From Parastagonospora avenae f. sp. tritici 18332-5 (lineage: Eukaryota > Ascomycota > Dothideomycetes > Pleosporales > Phaeosphaeriaceae): DNA of 64,000 nucleotides. How positions within the stretch are numbered: the stretch's first letter is position 1; every line of letters starts with the position of its first letter. The translations under genes and the position numbers were made by a program. Of this stretch, positions 1-10,807 are shown one piece after another. The notes beneath the pieces are model-generated. The model had not been told where the DNA came from. It was given only the letters and a program-made list of their open reading frames with translations, and searched no databases. The stretch is taken from NCBI GenBank assembly GCA_022559985.1, contig JAFJTR010000044.1, positions 186,001 to 250,000 on the forward strand. Direction: 5' to 3'.

Positions 1-725
1 ACACCACCTTGCTCAAGGAGGAGGTTGTAGTGCTCAAGGACGACCTTGCCCTCGAGCGTGCCGATAACGAGAAGAACCAGAAGGAGATTGCGTCCCTCTC
101 CCAGCGAGTCGAATCCGAAGCCAACGAGCTCCTCTCCATGATGAACTCGCACTCCAAGGAGTCCACGGCCCTGCACGCCACCATCTCCACGCTCGAAGCG
201 ACCATCAAGAACCACCAGTCCAACGCTGCAGAGTACGCCGCCGAGCACGAAGAGACCGTCACCACTCTCGAGACCGAGATCGAAGAGCTCAAACTCATGG
301 GCACTGCGCAGATCGAGACCATCACCACCCTCACAACCCAAATCGAAGACCTCAAGAAGCGCTTTGCCAAGCAAGAACAAGACACACGCGAAACCATCGA
401 CGCCCTCAGCCTCTCACACCGCCAACTCCTCGAGCAAAACGAAGCCCTCGCCGCGGCACTCAAGGCGCGCAACGCCAACACTCTCAAGGCTGTCCAGGAC
501 ATGAAGGCCGCGCACGTTGTTGTCAAGGCCCGCGACGTTGACCTGCGCAAGGTCACCACGGGCAAGATTGTCAAGACCACTGAGAAGGTCAAGATCGGTA
601 AGAAGGGCAGCAAGAAGCGCATGGCGACGCGCAATTGGCGTGATTCTGGCATGTTTGAGGAGCAGGAGGATGAGGATGCCAAGGTTGGCGTGGATGAGGT
701 TGATGAGGACTTTTTGGCCGCGTAG
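1..725 (+). CDS. C-terminal part of a coiled-coil protein (5' end outside window)
   Basis: An open frame enters from the left edge and ends at TAG 723-725. It encodes about 240 residues rich in Glu, Lys, Gln and Leu with heptad-like spacing over roughly the first 165 residues, which indicates a long coiled coil. A basic stretch follows (GKKGSKKR), then an acidic end (EEQEDEDAK) closing in DFLAA. This arrangement is common in motor-protein tails, golgins and spindle or cytoskeletal proteins. The catalytic or globular N-terminus, if any, lies outside the window, so I do not assign a family. A kinesin tail is one possibility. No intron is evident in the visible part. Confidence 0.75.
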   Translation, partial: TTLLKEEVVVLKDDLALERADNEKNQKEIASLSQRVESEANELLSMMNSHSKESTALHATISTLEATIKNHQSNAAEYAAEHEETVTTLETEIEELKLMGTAQIETITTLTTQIEDLKKRFAKQEQDTRETIDALSLSHRQLLEQNEALAAALKARNANTLKAVQDMKAAHVVVKARDVDLRKVTTGKIVKTTEKVKIGKKGSKKRMATRNWRDSGMFEEQEDEDAKVGVDEVDEDFLAA

Positions 726-1514
726 ATGGACAGACAGTCCATCTGCTAGGAAGGTTTGCGCGCTAGCTTCTCTTGCGCAGACTTTGGCCATGTCAGTTTT
801 TACGACTTTTGTTTGAAAGGACAGAGGTGCGTTTGGAATAGATCAGGAAGCACGACACGACGACTGGCGGCATTACTTTGGACATTTCTAACGACTTGAC
901 GAGATAGCTTTCTCTGTTGGCTTTTTCTCATATTACCATGTTAATTCAACTTCGTTGGATATCTTCAGTGTAGGATATTGGTTTTTGCATAGCGCTTCGG
1001 GGCACAGGATACACACGGATAGGAAAATTTCATCATCGTCAATCATCATTACTAGCCTCTTGTGATCAACGCCTTGTATGCACGAAGAAGTGATACGTCG
1101 TTTGGGCATTATCACATTGACAAGACGTACCTAGTATGCTTGGCACCGCCTGAATACACGTGCATCCCTGGATGCATACACATAACATTTGAAGGTCTCA
1201 CACCAACTCAGTTACATTCATTCGTCTCCCAGACCTCAAACTACTACTGCGCCCTTTTCTCAATTTCACCTGTCAATCGCGGGGCAACAGGCGGTAGACA
1301 GATGTGACAATCCCGTGACCAGGCAACAACATGCGCCTTCCCGTTTGCTGTTGTACGACGCCACCTTACTGGCTATATCAAGCTTCACACAAAGCCCGCA
1401 CTTCTGTATTCCAGTGTCTCAATTCTTTGCTGATCTTAGCTTTTCGAACATACCAAGTCGACACTTTTCACTTAGACAGAATTGGAGGCACCACTTCGCA
1501 GTCTCTTACCCTCC
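726..1514. other. Intergenic region
   Basis: This stretch should hold the 3' UTR of the coiled-coil gene and the promoter and 5' UTR of the DUF2828 gene. The only open frames are short, overlapping and without family resemblance. I see no repeat or RNA gene. Confidence 0.5.
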
Positions 1515-3875
1515 ATGGCAACGCAAGATTCGGCCGACATGGCTTTCGATGCGCCCTCCCATACAGTTCTAAATTCTTCTTTTCCCGTCCTGCTCCCTCG
1601 CCATGATGCGCTGTTCATGAGCGATGCGGACTTCCAGGCCTTCGTCAAACAAGAACTTTCTCGAACGCGCTTGGACGAACTCGAAGGAGAGCTCAAAAAC
1701 ATCGAGTCGGCAGGATCCCAAAAGCCGATAGACCCTGCGTCTGTGAGTACTAATAGTCTCAAGCGACGAGCTTCCTCCGAAGCTGACAATAATCACGTAC
1801 AGAAAGCGCCATTCCTTGCAGGACTTGAGAAACATGAAGCCCACCAGCGCATGACCGAATACTTGTCTGCTGAAAACAAAGCGCTCACTGCGAACGGAGA
1901 CGTCACCAACATCTCCTCTCAGAATGCCCTTGTCGACCTCTTCTACGACCTCGGTGAGAATACAGCGGGCCGTCAGCTAAAGACCTTGCTTGAAGCCGCC
2001 TGGAAGGAGGATGCATCATTGACATTGAAAATCATCTTCAATGCCCGCAGCATCCACTTGGGTAAGAGCAATAGGGTCGCTGCGTACAAGGCTTTCGGAT
2101 GGCTCGCAGAAGAACACCCTCTTACGCTCCTCACGAACTTGCCGTGGCTTGTACGTCCAGTCATTGCGAAGAAAGCGCCCAAGTCAGATAACGGCGAGGC
2201 AAGCAAGAACGTCGCAGACGAGGACTTCGAGATGATAGGCGCCGAAGAAGTGGATCAAATCAAAGCTCACGATGTTCGACATGGATTATCCCATGGCTAC
2301 TGGAAGGATCTTCTGAACCTTGTAGTCTTTGCGGCCAACGATCAGCTCAGGGTTGATGGCGACCCGGACATGCTCCTCACCCAGAAGCCAGACAACTCAA
2401 AGGCGGGTAAGCTTAAGCGCAACTGGGATCAGGCCACCGCGAAAGAGGCTAGGCGTACGTGGAAGAAGGATCAGAACAATCGTGTCCAGCGTAAGATCAT
2501 TGAAGACCCTTTCTATCGCGCGCTCCACTTCACCGTCACCCGACTCTTCGCCTCGCAGATGAAGGAAGACAAGGCACTTCTAGACTCAGGCAAGAAGTCC
2601 GACTTGAAGAAGCTGTCCCTCGCGGCGAAATGGTCGCCCACTTTCTCCGAGTTCCACGACAAGCACACTTTCATACTTTCGTCCATCGCAGAAGCGCTGT
2701 TGCCAGACCCCGTCTTGAATTGCTCCCCGCGGGATAATCGTGAGCACTACCTCCGCCTTGTCCGTGAGGCCTATCGCAAAGAGTATGCTTCACCACTTCG
2801 TCAGGCACTCAGTGTCGTCGAGCGCGATATTGCTGCCAACACTTTTAGCAACATCGAGTACAACCGCGTTCCTTCGCTCGCAATGGATCGCTATACGGGC
2901 CTCTTCATGAAGAAAGACATGCCACGCTTCAAGTCCTACATCTCAGACGTCGCAAAAGGCAGCGCAAAGATCTCCGGTGCGACTCTCCTCCCATCAAACC
3001 TAGTCGCAAAAGCTCGTTCCCTCGCACCCCAAACGTCTAAAAAGCCCGCAAAGGGCATGAAGGCCATCAAACTCGCTGCTGAACTCGAGCTTCGCCGCGA
3101 CGTCATGGACGGTCAATGGAAGACTCTAGTCCAGCGCGTCCGCGATGCCGGCACCTTGGCCTCCTCCATCGCCATCTGCGACGTCAGTGCCAGCATGACC
3201 TGGCATACCTTCAAAGACGCCTCTGTTCCCATGGACTCCGCCATCGGCCTATCCCTGCTCATATCCTCCGTAACCGCCGCACCGTTTGGTGGCGGCTTCA
3301 TCAACTTCTCTTCGACCCCAACGTACCTCTCTATCAACCCCGACGAAGGCTTCGTCCACACCGTGCGCTACATCGTGTCTACGCCGTGGGGTGGCAGCAC
3401 GAATTTTGCGGCGGTGTTTGAGGACGTCATACTCCCCATGGCGATTAAGAATAAGCTGAAGCAGGAGGAAATGGTCAAGCAAGTCTTCGTCTTTTCGGAT
3501 ATGCAGTTCGACCAAGCCGAAGCACATACCGAGCGCTGGGCCACGTCTTTCTCGCGCATCAAGGCCAAATACAAAGAGGCTGGGTATGTCGTGCCCCGTC
3601 TGATCTTCTGGAACTTGGCCGCGGAGGCGACGAGCAAGGCGACGACCATGGAGGACGTTGACACAGCGCTGGTTAGCGGGTATTCGCAGGGTATGCTGCG
3701 CGCGTTCATGGAGTCTGGGGCTTTTGAATGCGGGGAGGAGGATGTGGAGGTGGAAGTTAAGGGCGAGGATGGCATGATGGAGATTAAGAGGGTGAAGAAG
3801 ACGGTTGATCCGCTGGAGGTTGTGAGGAACGCGGTCGGAGGTATGGCGTATGGGATGTTGGATGTTGTGGATTAG
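1515..3875 (+). CDS. DUF2828 / von Willebrand A domain protein
   Basis: The proposed CDS is join(1515..1742,1803..3875), 766 aa. The ATG at 1515 sits in a good context (ctccATGG); the open frame reaches further upstream only through a TTG. The sequence matches the DUF2828 family shared by fungi and plants, with blocks such as YKAFGWLAEEHP, HGYWKDLLNL and NIEYNRVPSLAMDRYTG. A C-terminal vWA-like domain begins near residue 530 with the metal-site motif DVSASM. A 60-nt segment at 1743-1802 starts GTGAGT, contains a CTGAC branch-like site and ends TACAG. It is a multiple of three and lacks stops, so it can be read through, but it looks like a true intron. The cellular role of the family is not established; Ro60/TROVE-like scaffolding has been proposed for similar vWA architectures. 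Confidence 0.88.
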   Translation: MATQDSADMAFDAPSHTVLNSSFPVLLPRHDALFMSDADFQAFVKQELSRTRLDELEGELKNIESAGSQKPIDPASVSTNSLKRRASSEADNNHVQKAPFLAGLEKHEAHQRMTEYLSAENKALTANGDVTNISSQNALVDLFYDLGENTAGRQLKTLLEAAWKEDASLTLKIIFNARSIHLGKSNRVAAYKAFGWLAEEHPLTLLTNLPWLVRPVIAKKAPKSDNGEASKNVADEDFEMIGAEEVDQIKAHDVRHGLSHGYWKDLLNLVVFAANDQLRVDGDPDMLLTQKPDNSKAGKLKRNWDQATAKEARRTWKKDQNNRVQRKIIEDPFYRALHFTVTRLFASQMKEDKALLDSGKKSDLKKLSLAAKWSPTFSEFHDKHTFILSSIAEALLPDPVLNCSPRDNREHYLRLVREAYRKEYASPLRQALSVVERDIAANTFSNIEYNRVPSLAMDRYTGLFMKKDMPRFKSYISDVAKGSAKISGATLLPSNLVAKARSLAPQTSKKPAKGMKAIKLAAELELRRDVMDGQWKTLVQRVRDAGTLASSIAICDVSASMTWHTFKDASVPMDSAIGLSLLISSVTAAPFGGGFINFSSTPTYLSINPDEGFVHTVRYIVSTPWGGSTNFAAVFEDVILPMAIKNKLKQEEMVKQVFVFSDMQFDQAEAHTERWATSFSRIKAKYKEAGYVVPRLIFWNLAAEATSKATTMEDVDTALVSGYSQGMLRAFMESGAFECGEEDVEVEVKGEDGMMEIKRVKKTVDPLEVVRNAVGGMAYGMLDVVD

Positions 3876-4396
3876 GGGGCGGGGAGATGGGAAGTGGAGA
3901 ATAGGTTATGATTGTGTATTTATGTGTATGCGTAACGATTTATGAGATAGACTTGGGGTTGCGGGAACAATTGAAGTCTGATAAGGCGCATGGCTCTGTG
4001 ATTAGAGTATATTACACACTTGCTGTTTTGTTCCATCTTGTTCCCGCAACAGCAATGTCACGGGCGTTGGCAAAAGATTCCTGCCCGCCCTTCCCAACAC
4101 AACAGATGTGATGATGCAAGGTAACCTGTGTATATCCAATGCTTATTTCAATATGATCAAGTAGAGTTCTTGGAGTTGCGCATGCGTGCAGGCTCTTCGA
4201 GGCTTGTGACGAGCATTCCTCGAAGCTTATGTCGTGTAGGTAGAGGGCGAACACGACTGTTTTGCCGCTGCATGATGAGATGATGAAGGAAACAGCAATG
4301 GTATGTTAGGTAGGGAGTCGCTCACTCGAGGTTGAGCACCTTACTAATTCCTATCGCTGCGGATTCCAATCATTGCAAAAGTCCTGTTTCTACTAA

Positions 4397-4450
4397 CTGC
4401 GGGTCGAAACCTTAATTCCCCAGCGATGAGGCAATACTCATATGGCTATA
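4397..4450 (+). repeat. Dispersed repeat unit, copy 1
   Basis: This unit has the core pattern GCGG-x-C-x-AAACCT followed about 18 bases later by TGAGGCAATACTC. The same pattern recurs at 4481-4532 and 19353-19400. The 4320-4360 stretch (cgaggttgagcaccttactaattc) also resembles 19275-19305, so the similarity is longer than the core. Confidence 0.5.
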
Positions 4451-4532
4451 TTCATTGAGGTTCTTCTTCCTTATGGCTGACCGCGGGCCAAAACCTCATT
4501 CTTTACTGTGAGGAAGTACTCGTAGGCTTTGA
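4450..4532 (+). repeat. Dispersed repeat unit, copy 2
   Basis: This copy starts with TATTCATTGAGGTTC, continues through GCGGGCCAAAACCT and ends in TGAGGAAGTACTC. It aligns over about 80 bases with 19316-19400, which has TACTCATTGATCAAC, GCGGCCTGAAGCCT and TGAGGAGATACTC in the same order and spacing. Confidence 0.55.
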
Positions 4533-4882
4533 TGCGCGAGGGCTGTGGAGAGCACACACCCAGTCCTCAAGAAAGTCGCACTAGTCACAAATTGGAGTTT
4601 AATAGCTCTATGTAAGGGGGAATGATATAGACATGATCGATTGGGTTTACAAATTTAGTGCCCAAAAATATTGTATGTGCACAATGCGGTAACTTAGTCA
4701 TTTATTCGTTACTTCCATTTCAAGACCCAACGCAAATCCCAACGCCATACCAGAAAGGTGGGGTATCATTGCACAAAGAAAGAACAAACAACTAACAAAA
4801 AAACGATTCAGAAGGTCCGGCGTCGCTGGTCGTCTCGTGTGGATCTTTGCCATCAGATGGATGGGATAGAGGTTGGGCCTAT

Positions 4883-7354
4883 TCACTCTGAATCCTCGAA
4901 CAATTCGTCGAGGTTATAGTCAAACCACTCATCGAGCCCATCGTTGGAAGCAGTCGCAGCTTGAGCCGCAGCGGCTTCCTGCCTCTTCTTCTCCACCTCA
5001 GCCTTGACAGCTTCTTGTTTCTGCCGCTCAAGCTCTGCCTCAGCTTCCTTCTTCTGCCGCACAATCTCAGCTTTTGCTTCTTTCTTCTTCCTCTCAACCT
5101 CAGCCCCAGCATCCAGTCTCTTCTACACCGCCTCGGATGGCGCATCTTTGACTTTAGAAGGATTAGGTTCCTGCCACATTGCTTTCTCCTCATCGGTTGC
5201 AGGGTGATTGAACTTTCTGAGGCGCGCTGCATTCCACCACTTGTCGAAGTAGTCAAGGTCGGGATAGCGTCTGTTGCGGGCGTAGGTGTTGCGGCTGGAA
5301 GCGATGCAAGACATGTACACGTCCTCTTCGTCTGTATTCTGGACCTGTGGTACCTTTGGCTGCAAAGGTTCTCGCGCGGGAGTTCCAGGCGCGGGAGGTT
5401 CAGGCGCGAAAACATGGGGTTTAGGGTTTATCTTCTTGTAGACTCTCCCACCACACTTCAAACGCTCTGCGATCTTTTCCTGTTCCTTGTTCAGAACCCC
5501 CCAGAAGATGTGCCGACTGTCGAGATTTCCCGAGCACACTTCGCGCACCACGGCCTTCCTGTAGGTGTCCCTACTCTTTCCAATAGATCTCTTGAGCCCT
5601 TTGAGGTCGACACCATCCTTACAGCAGTTATGGCTGCAAGTTCCGTCCTTGAGCGCGCACTTGCCCTCCTTATGAAAGCACTGGTATTGTCCACGGGTGT
5701 CTGGCGTGTAGTCGTCGGTATTCTCCGAAGGGTGATCAGGTACATTTACGGAGTCACCAGAGTACTTTCGCTGGTAGTAATACAATGAGGCATTCTTTGC
5801 GTCCGTGTAGCCTTGGCGTTCTGAATTGGGTGGCAGCTTTGCCTGCTCTGCGGCTCGCTCCGTTTCGAGGTGTGCTTGCCAGGCATACTTGCTAGCACGT
5901 CCAACGCCAAGCTCCTTCTCGAAGGCACTGTACTTGGGGGCCTTTCCCAAATATCCATTATTCTTCTGGTCCTCCAGCGTGTCTCGGGCCGTGGTCTTGA
6001 AATCTGGCACAGGTGGAAATGTCGGTGACTTGGAGCCCTCAGGAGCTGGACAGTTGTTGTCCGGACCTCGTGCTGTCTTCGCCAGAGGTCGGACTTGGCC
6101 GGGATTAATCTTGATCTCGAAGTCTGCAGGTCGCTTCTTCGACTTGCGAGAAGGTGCTAGGACTGGATTGGAGACCTTGTTGGCAGGCTCTGGAGCTACG
6201 TTCAAAATCTCTTGGGCAGTCTCCTGGACTGGAGCTAGATCTTCGGCGGGACGCTTCTGAATGCGCCGGAGCAGTTTCGTAGCAGGGTCAACACTCAACG
6301 TGCAATCCTGCTCACTGACCAGCTGGATCCACCCGACCACCCGATTCGCTCGAGACGATTCATTATCTCCCTGATATGGTGAGAAATGTATGTACAGCGC
6401 GTGTTCCGCACCACGAAGCAATGCCGTCCTGTCCTTCAGGACAGACCAAGTCTGCCACCAATCCGGCGTGTTCGGAGGAGTGGTGATCATCTTCTTGTAG
6501 TGGAAGACAAAGCTCAAGTGCGTCTTCAGACGGTCGTTCGAGCAAAGATGTCTCAGGTTCCAGATCTCGCTTGGCATGAAGGCCAGAACTTCACTGTTGA
6601 AGTCAAAATGATAGGCCCATGGGATAGCAGGAATCTGCGGCACATGGGGCTTCCTATTGCACATCTCCAGACGAGCGGATTCCACATGCTCTGAAGCTAC
6701 TTCAAAGTCCTTCGGCTGGGAAAGATGCGCAGCTTGCACGGCGTAGGGCTCGGAACGCTGCTCCACAGGCTGATTGACCGCATTTCCACGGGAACCAGGC
6801 TGTTTGACTCCGAACATCGCCGCGAAATATTCGTCGGTTGTAGTATCCACAGGCTTATTGACTCCAGACATCACCTCATAAGACGGGTGTGCTGTGTCAC
6901 CTCCATACTGCTGAACCGTGTGCCCCTGGTAGCTCGCGGGCGGCACAACGTTGTAGGGAGCAAATTGCTGGCCGCCGTGTGGATGGGTAGGTGCTCCAGG
7001 CGAAAGAAGATTCGGTCGTCGTACCCGATTCGGATCCCGAGGAGTGTACGGGTGCTTGGGCCGATCCGGCTTTTCAGAAGCCAGTACATTACACATCAAA
7101 GGGGGTATGGGATCGAGTCTCATATGATGTGCTCCAGAAAAAGGCTCCATTGGTGGACCTGATGATGTCGCGGCGAAGTTCGGATCCGAGGAGTGTTGTG
7201 ATTGGGATATAGGGTCGACCGGTCCAGCTTGCACGTCACAGTTGACTGGTGCCGAGTCGACGGTAGCGCGCTTGTATGGGGCAGATGTGTCATCCACGTG
7301 CTTACGCTTGGGGTTAGACATTGTTGACGGGGCGTGTTGTAGAGGTCCTGACAT
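4883..7354 (-). CDS. Hypothetical protein with Cys/His cluster; frame interrupted by in-frame TAG
   Basis: The ATG at 7352-7354 opens a frame of 743 codons that ends at TAG (5123-5125). The same frame continues for 79 more codons to TGA (4883-4885). The extension is a typical charged coiled coil with repeated AEVERKKKEAKAE-like heptads and ends in the acidic, aromatic tail DEWFDYNLDELFEDSE, so it looks coding. The main part is Pro/Ser-rich at the N-terminus and has a folded-looking region near residues 240-370. Residues 559-578 form a C-x-H-x4-C-x6-C-x-H-x-CC cluster, likely zinc binding, somewhat like the C-terminal motif of Mer3/HFM1 helicases, but no helicase domain is present. A basic KKRPA motif suggests nuclear location. 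The TAG could be a recent nonsense change (CAG to TAG), read-through or a missed splice; I found no convincing intron. Family unknown. Confidence 0.6.
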
Positions 7355-8092
7355 GATGATGGGAGGTGGGCAAAGAGTTTGGGAGGAGAGGTCAGTTGTG
7401 GGTAGGAAGACTCGCAGAATTTGGCACTTGGTTGAATACTTTCAACCGTGAGTTGGTTGTTCAAGTCCAAGGGTGGTCGCGAGAGGGTTCTCTGTAGGCG
7501 CGGGGAGGATAAGTAGAGCTGGTGCGGCCTTAGGCGCGCGCAGTGTGTGGTGAATGGAAGTGAGCCTCCCATTGTAGAGCCATGAGCTCTTGGCAAAGCC
7601 TCGCAGAGCTCAATGTATGACGCACATGGAGTGTGAGAACAGTTCGGCCGGATATGGAAGTGAAATTGAAAGTGAAAGGACTCTCCACGGGGCCCACCTG
7701 GTGGCCACTACCTTTCACTGCCATGATATCGAGCGAACACACCTGGGCACCATGAACGCCATGCAAACAACCACGCTACCGCCCTTGAGACATCTCACAC
7801 AGATGTCTAGCAGCGGTAACCCTGCGTCCACGGCGTGTCCAGACGTGTATAGATGCAGTTTAAATAATAGTAAAGTCAAATAATATACTGTAGGGGGTTG
7901 AAGGCCCCTGATGAGCAACTTTCAGACACTTGTACAAGATCACGTCAGTCAAGGGCAGCTGCCGGATAGCAATGACTTGATCCAAGTCACGTCGTACGCA
8001 CACGTGAAGACATTGAATCTTTTTGTTTTTATTTGTGCCCTTAATGCGATATGGTTCGGCTTTACACAAATAGAAAGTCTCCCGCACTTACC
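7355..8092. other. Intergenic region between two minus-strand genes
   Basis: This 738-bp stretch should hold the promoter of the Cys/His-cluster gene and the 3' UTR of the gene upstream. Small open frames here show no family resemblance. Confidence 0.45.
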
Positions 8093-9826
8093 TCAAAATG
8101 TGTAAGCATCCTCCTTCTTGCGCTGAGTCGCCTCAGCCTTCGCCCGTCGAATCAAAGCTTCCCCGCGTGCAGTAGCCTGTTCAGGCTCGAGCTTCTCATA
8201 AGTGATTGTGTAGAAGCGAACCTCCTTCTGCCCAGTCTTTAAGTTCTCCGTCATCTCCTTGTCCATGAGGGTGAACTCTGGGAACTTCGCAAACTTAGCA
8301 AAAATCTCGGCCATGGGAACCATACGGCCAGCTAGCGAAAGTTTCTTCTGCTTAGCAGGAATTTTGAACCAAGTCATGTTCTCGTTCTGCTCGTCTTGCC
8401 ACTTTAAGCCCTTCCAAGCGCCGATATTGTCCTTGTTTAGAGCAATGTTGGCACCCTGACGATCAAACTTGTTCGTCTTGCCGCCAATGTCTCGGTTACG
8501 GTTGGTACCAGGACCAAGAGCAGATGCGATGTGTTTGATGTGGACCTTTGCCTCCTTGATGTTGTTTTGGTAAGCCTCCACCGTCGCCGTCACCTGAGTG
8601 ACTTTGTCTTAATCTGGAGCCTTGTGCATCGCAGCGAGGTGGGTATTTGGGGCAGCTAACAAGCTCTTCTGCCCATTACGAGCTAGAGTATCGAGCTTCT
8701 TGGCATGGTCTTGATTGTGTCATGTCGTACCCCGCCCAATCTTCGGGGCTGGTGTTGACTTTATGACTCGATCTTTCTTCGTTTCCGTCTCTGCCGAAGC
8801 CTTCTTCTTTGGTGATACTGTCTTCTTCGGCTTGTTCGATGGTTGAATCTCATCGGGCTCTGCATCTCTGTGAACCTTTATCTTCTTTGAAGGAGGAGCT
8901 GCCACCTCGATGGCACCGACTTCTTCGTCATCGTCTTCAATAAGCGTCGCTCTATGTTTGCGCTTCGTACGAGGTGCAGGCTCTGCAATGCCCTGAGATT
9001 GGGCTTGTCAGCTATCATCTCCACTGTTTTCATCATTCTCAGCTGGCGGTGAAGACGTGCGGGAGGGGACATCTTTGTGGTTGGCCTTGGCCAGCTCCCC
9101 CTCTCCGGAGACCGCTGGTACGTAGAAGGAGTCATGCTGAGGTGTCATATGAGGAGAAATAGGCTGTACGCCAACCTCGTTATGAATGCCGTCCAGCGTT
9201 GTAGTGTTGACGTGGTTGGGGATAATGATGGCTAGGACGATGTCAATCACTCCAGTCTGTTGCGAGCTGGAGCTCGTAACTGGAGCCGAGTTGGTGAGGG
9301 CTTGAGTAAGCAATATGTTTTGTACAGGGGTAGGCGGATAGGATATAGAGTCTTCTTCGACCAGAACAGGTCGTGGCGAATACGAGGCCTCGAAAATATC
9401 TAGTGTAGAGCCTAGAGAATCGAGAGCTAGTTGATCTTCCATGGCAACGACTGGCGAAGCGGACTGAGAGGAAGTGTCTGCAGTCGGCGAAGGAGGGACA
9501 GCCAACGCATCCTCCTCTGTCAGGAAAAGAGATGCCGATGTCGGTTGCTCTTCGATTGGAACGACTGGTGAAGATGAACTGATTGGTCCCAGAGTTCCGG
9601 CACCGGTAGCTATCGAAATTGGTAATGGATGATCTTCTGCAGTAACCAGGGCGGAGATGGATGGCGACACCGGCTGAGATGTCGGGCTAGAAGAAGTAGG
9701 ACGCGGGTCTTGGTCCGCAGTAGAGCTTGATGAGGCACGATCCGACAGCGCCTGTAGTACAGGCGTGGGAGAGGTAGGCTCAGACGTGGCGCCAGAGGCT
9801 ACGGTGGGAGAAGCAGGAATTGGCAT
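8093..9826 (-). CDS. Hypothetical basic/low-complexity protein; three in-frame stops, likely spliced
   Basis: From ATG 9824-9826 to TAA near 8093 one reading frame is kept for 578 codons, but it is crossed by TGA 9008-9010, TGA 8720-8722 and TAA 8609-8611. The N-terminal 270 residues are Ser/Pro/Thr-rich. A basic nuclear-type segment follows (KRKHR, SKKIKVHR, SPKKKAS), then an acidic patch (IEDDDEE), and a globular C-terminal part of about 165 residues with DIGGKTNKFDRQGAN and MTWFKIPAKQKK. Two in-frame introns could remove all the stops: 8993-9121 (129 nt, donor GTACCA, branch-like GCTGAC, acceptor CTCAG) and 8608-8730 (123 nt, donor GTACGA, acceptor TTAAG). Neither donor/acceptor pair is ideal, so a decaying gene is the alternative. 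No family recognised. Confidence 0.5.
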
Positions 9827-10807
9827 GCGATCTGTAGAATAAAAATCGTGATCTGTGGTTGGAGCAGGAGTTGATACGGAAAACGTTGCGTTAACACAGT
9901 AAAGGACCTGTACCTTCTAAGTGATCTTGGAAATAATAAAGAGGCTGGCGGTCGCTTTTGAGGCAGCAGGCACGTTGTCTTGTCACAGTGCAGCTCACGC
10001 TAACTCATTGGGCAAGAACAGGTGAAAGCGTGAAGCGACGAGGCATTGCGAGAACAATGACAATAACGCGCATTGTATCAGGAACCCTCTATAGGTCCAT
10101 ATCAATCGAATAGTGAAAATACTAGTGCTAAATGAATAATGTCAGCATCTACGAGGGTACGCCTACTCAGGAGTAGTGCGTTTCATTACTGCTTATGTAA
10201 CAGGAGGATATATATTCGCTCTCTACGATAGTTTCTATCAATTAACCAACTTCTTCCTCAATCTCCTCACACTTGTTGACAAATAACTAGACGTTCCGCG
10301 GTGAATACACATTGTGTTGTGCAGGCACATCTACCCGTGGACCTCTTGTAGACACCTGGGCGTAGATGAAGTTTTGATGTTGACTCTCGGATCGGAAAGC
10401 GGGGCACGGGCTTTTGTCTTATGCTGGTACTGTCTGTCCAGCTTACGTCCATATCCGCCAGCGCAGCTCTTCTAGCTCATGGCCTTTAGTATTCGAGGCA
10501 TCGATAAGTAGATAATTACTTTGGGTAACTGTGCAGGCCACTGGCATCGCAAGTGCGATCATGAGTGCGCTGCAAAGTAGTCGCAAAACCACTAAGCGCT
10601 TGGGCGAACCATCAGGAAGCCGAGCGCGCGTGGTGCTTCCATGGTTCGTGCCCCAACGCAAACCATGGTACATCGTGACACCATCAGAATATTTTTCCAC
10701 TGAATTTTGATAAACTAGTATATAAACTCCGCACCACTGCTTCCTTCGCTCCTCATCTTGAGAACTGATTCACACTTTCGAACCATACAGACCAAAGTCT
10801 TTTCAAA
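9827..10807. other. Intergenic region
   Basis: Nearly 1 kb separates the divergent genes at 9.8 and 10.8 kb. The short frames on the minus strand (10.27-10.70 kb) start at non-ATG codons and look accidental. The sequence just upstream of 10808 has a TATATAAAC-like stretch near 10721, a plausible core promoter for the RING gene. Confidence 0.45.

Larger units (their letters stand above)
3876..4882. other. Intergenic region with dispersed repeat units
   Basis: No credible gene is visible. The segment around 4318-4532 carries two imperfect copies of a unit that also occurs near 19.3 kb (separate entries). The rest is moderately AT-rich and unremarkable. Confidence 0.5.

Noticed and set aside
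10267..10700. Minus-strand small frames upstream of the first RING gene
   Set aside because: The larger one starts at GTG; likely promoter sequence.
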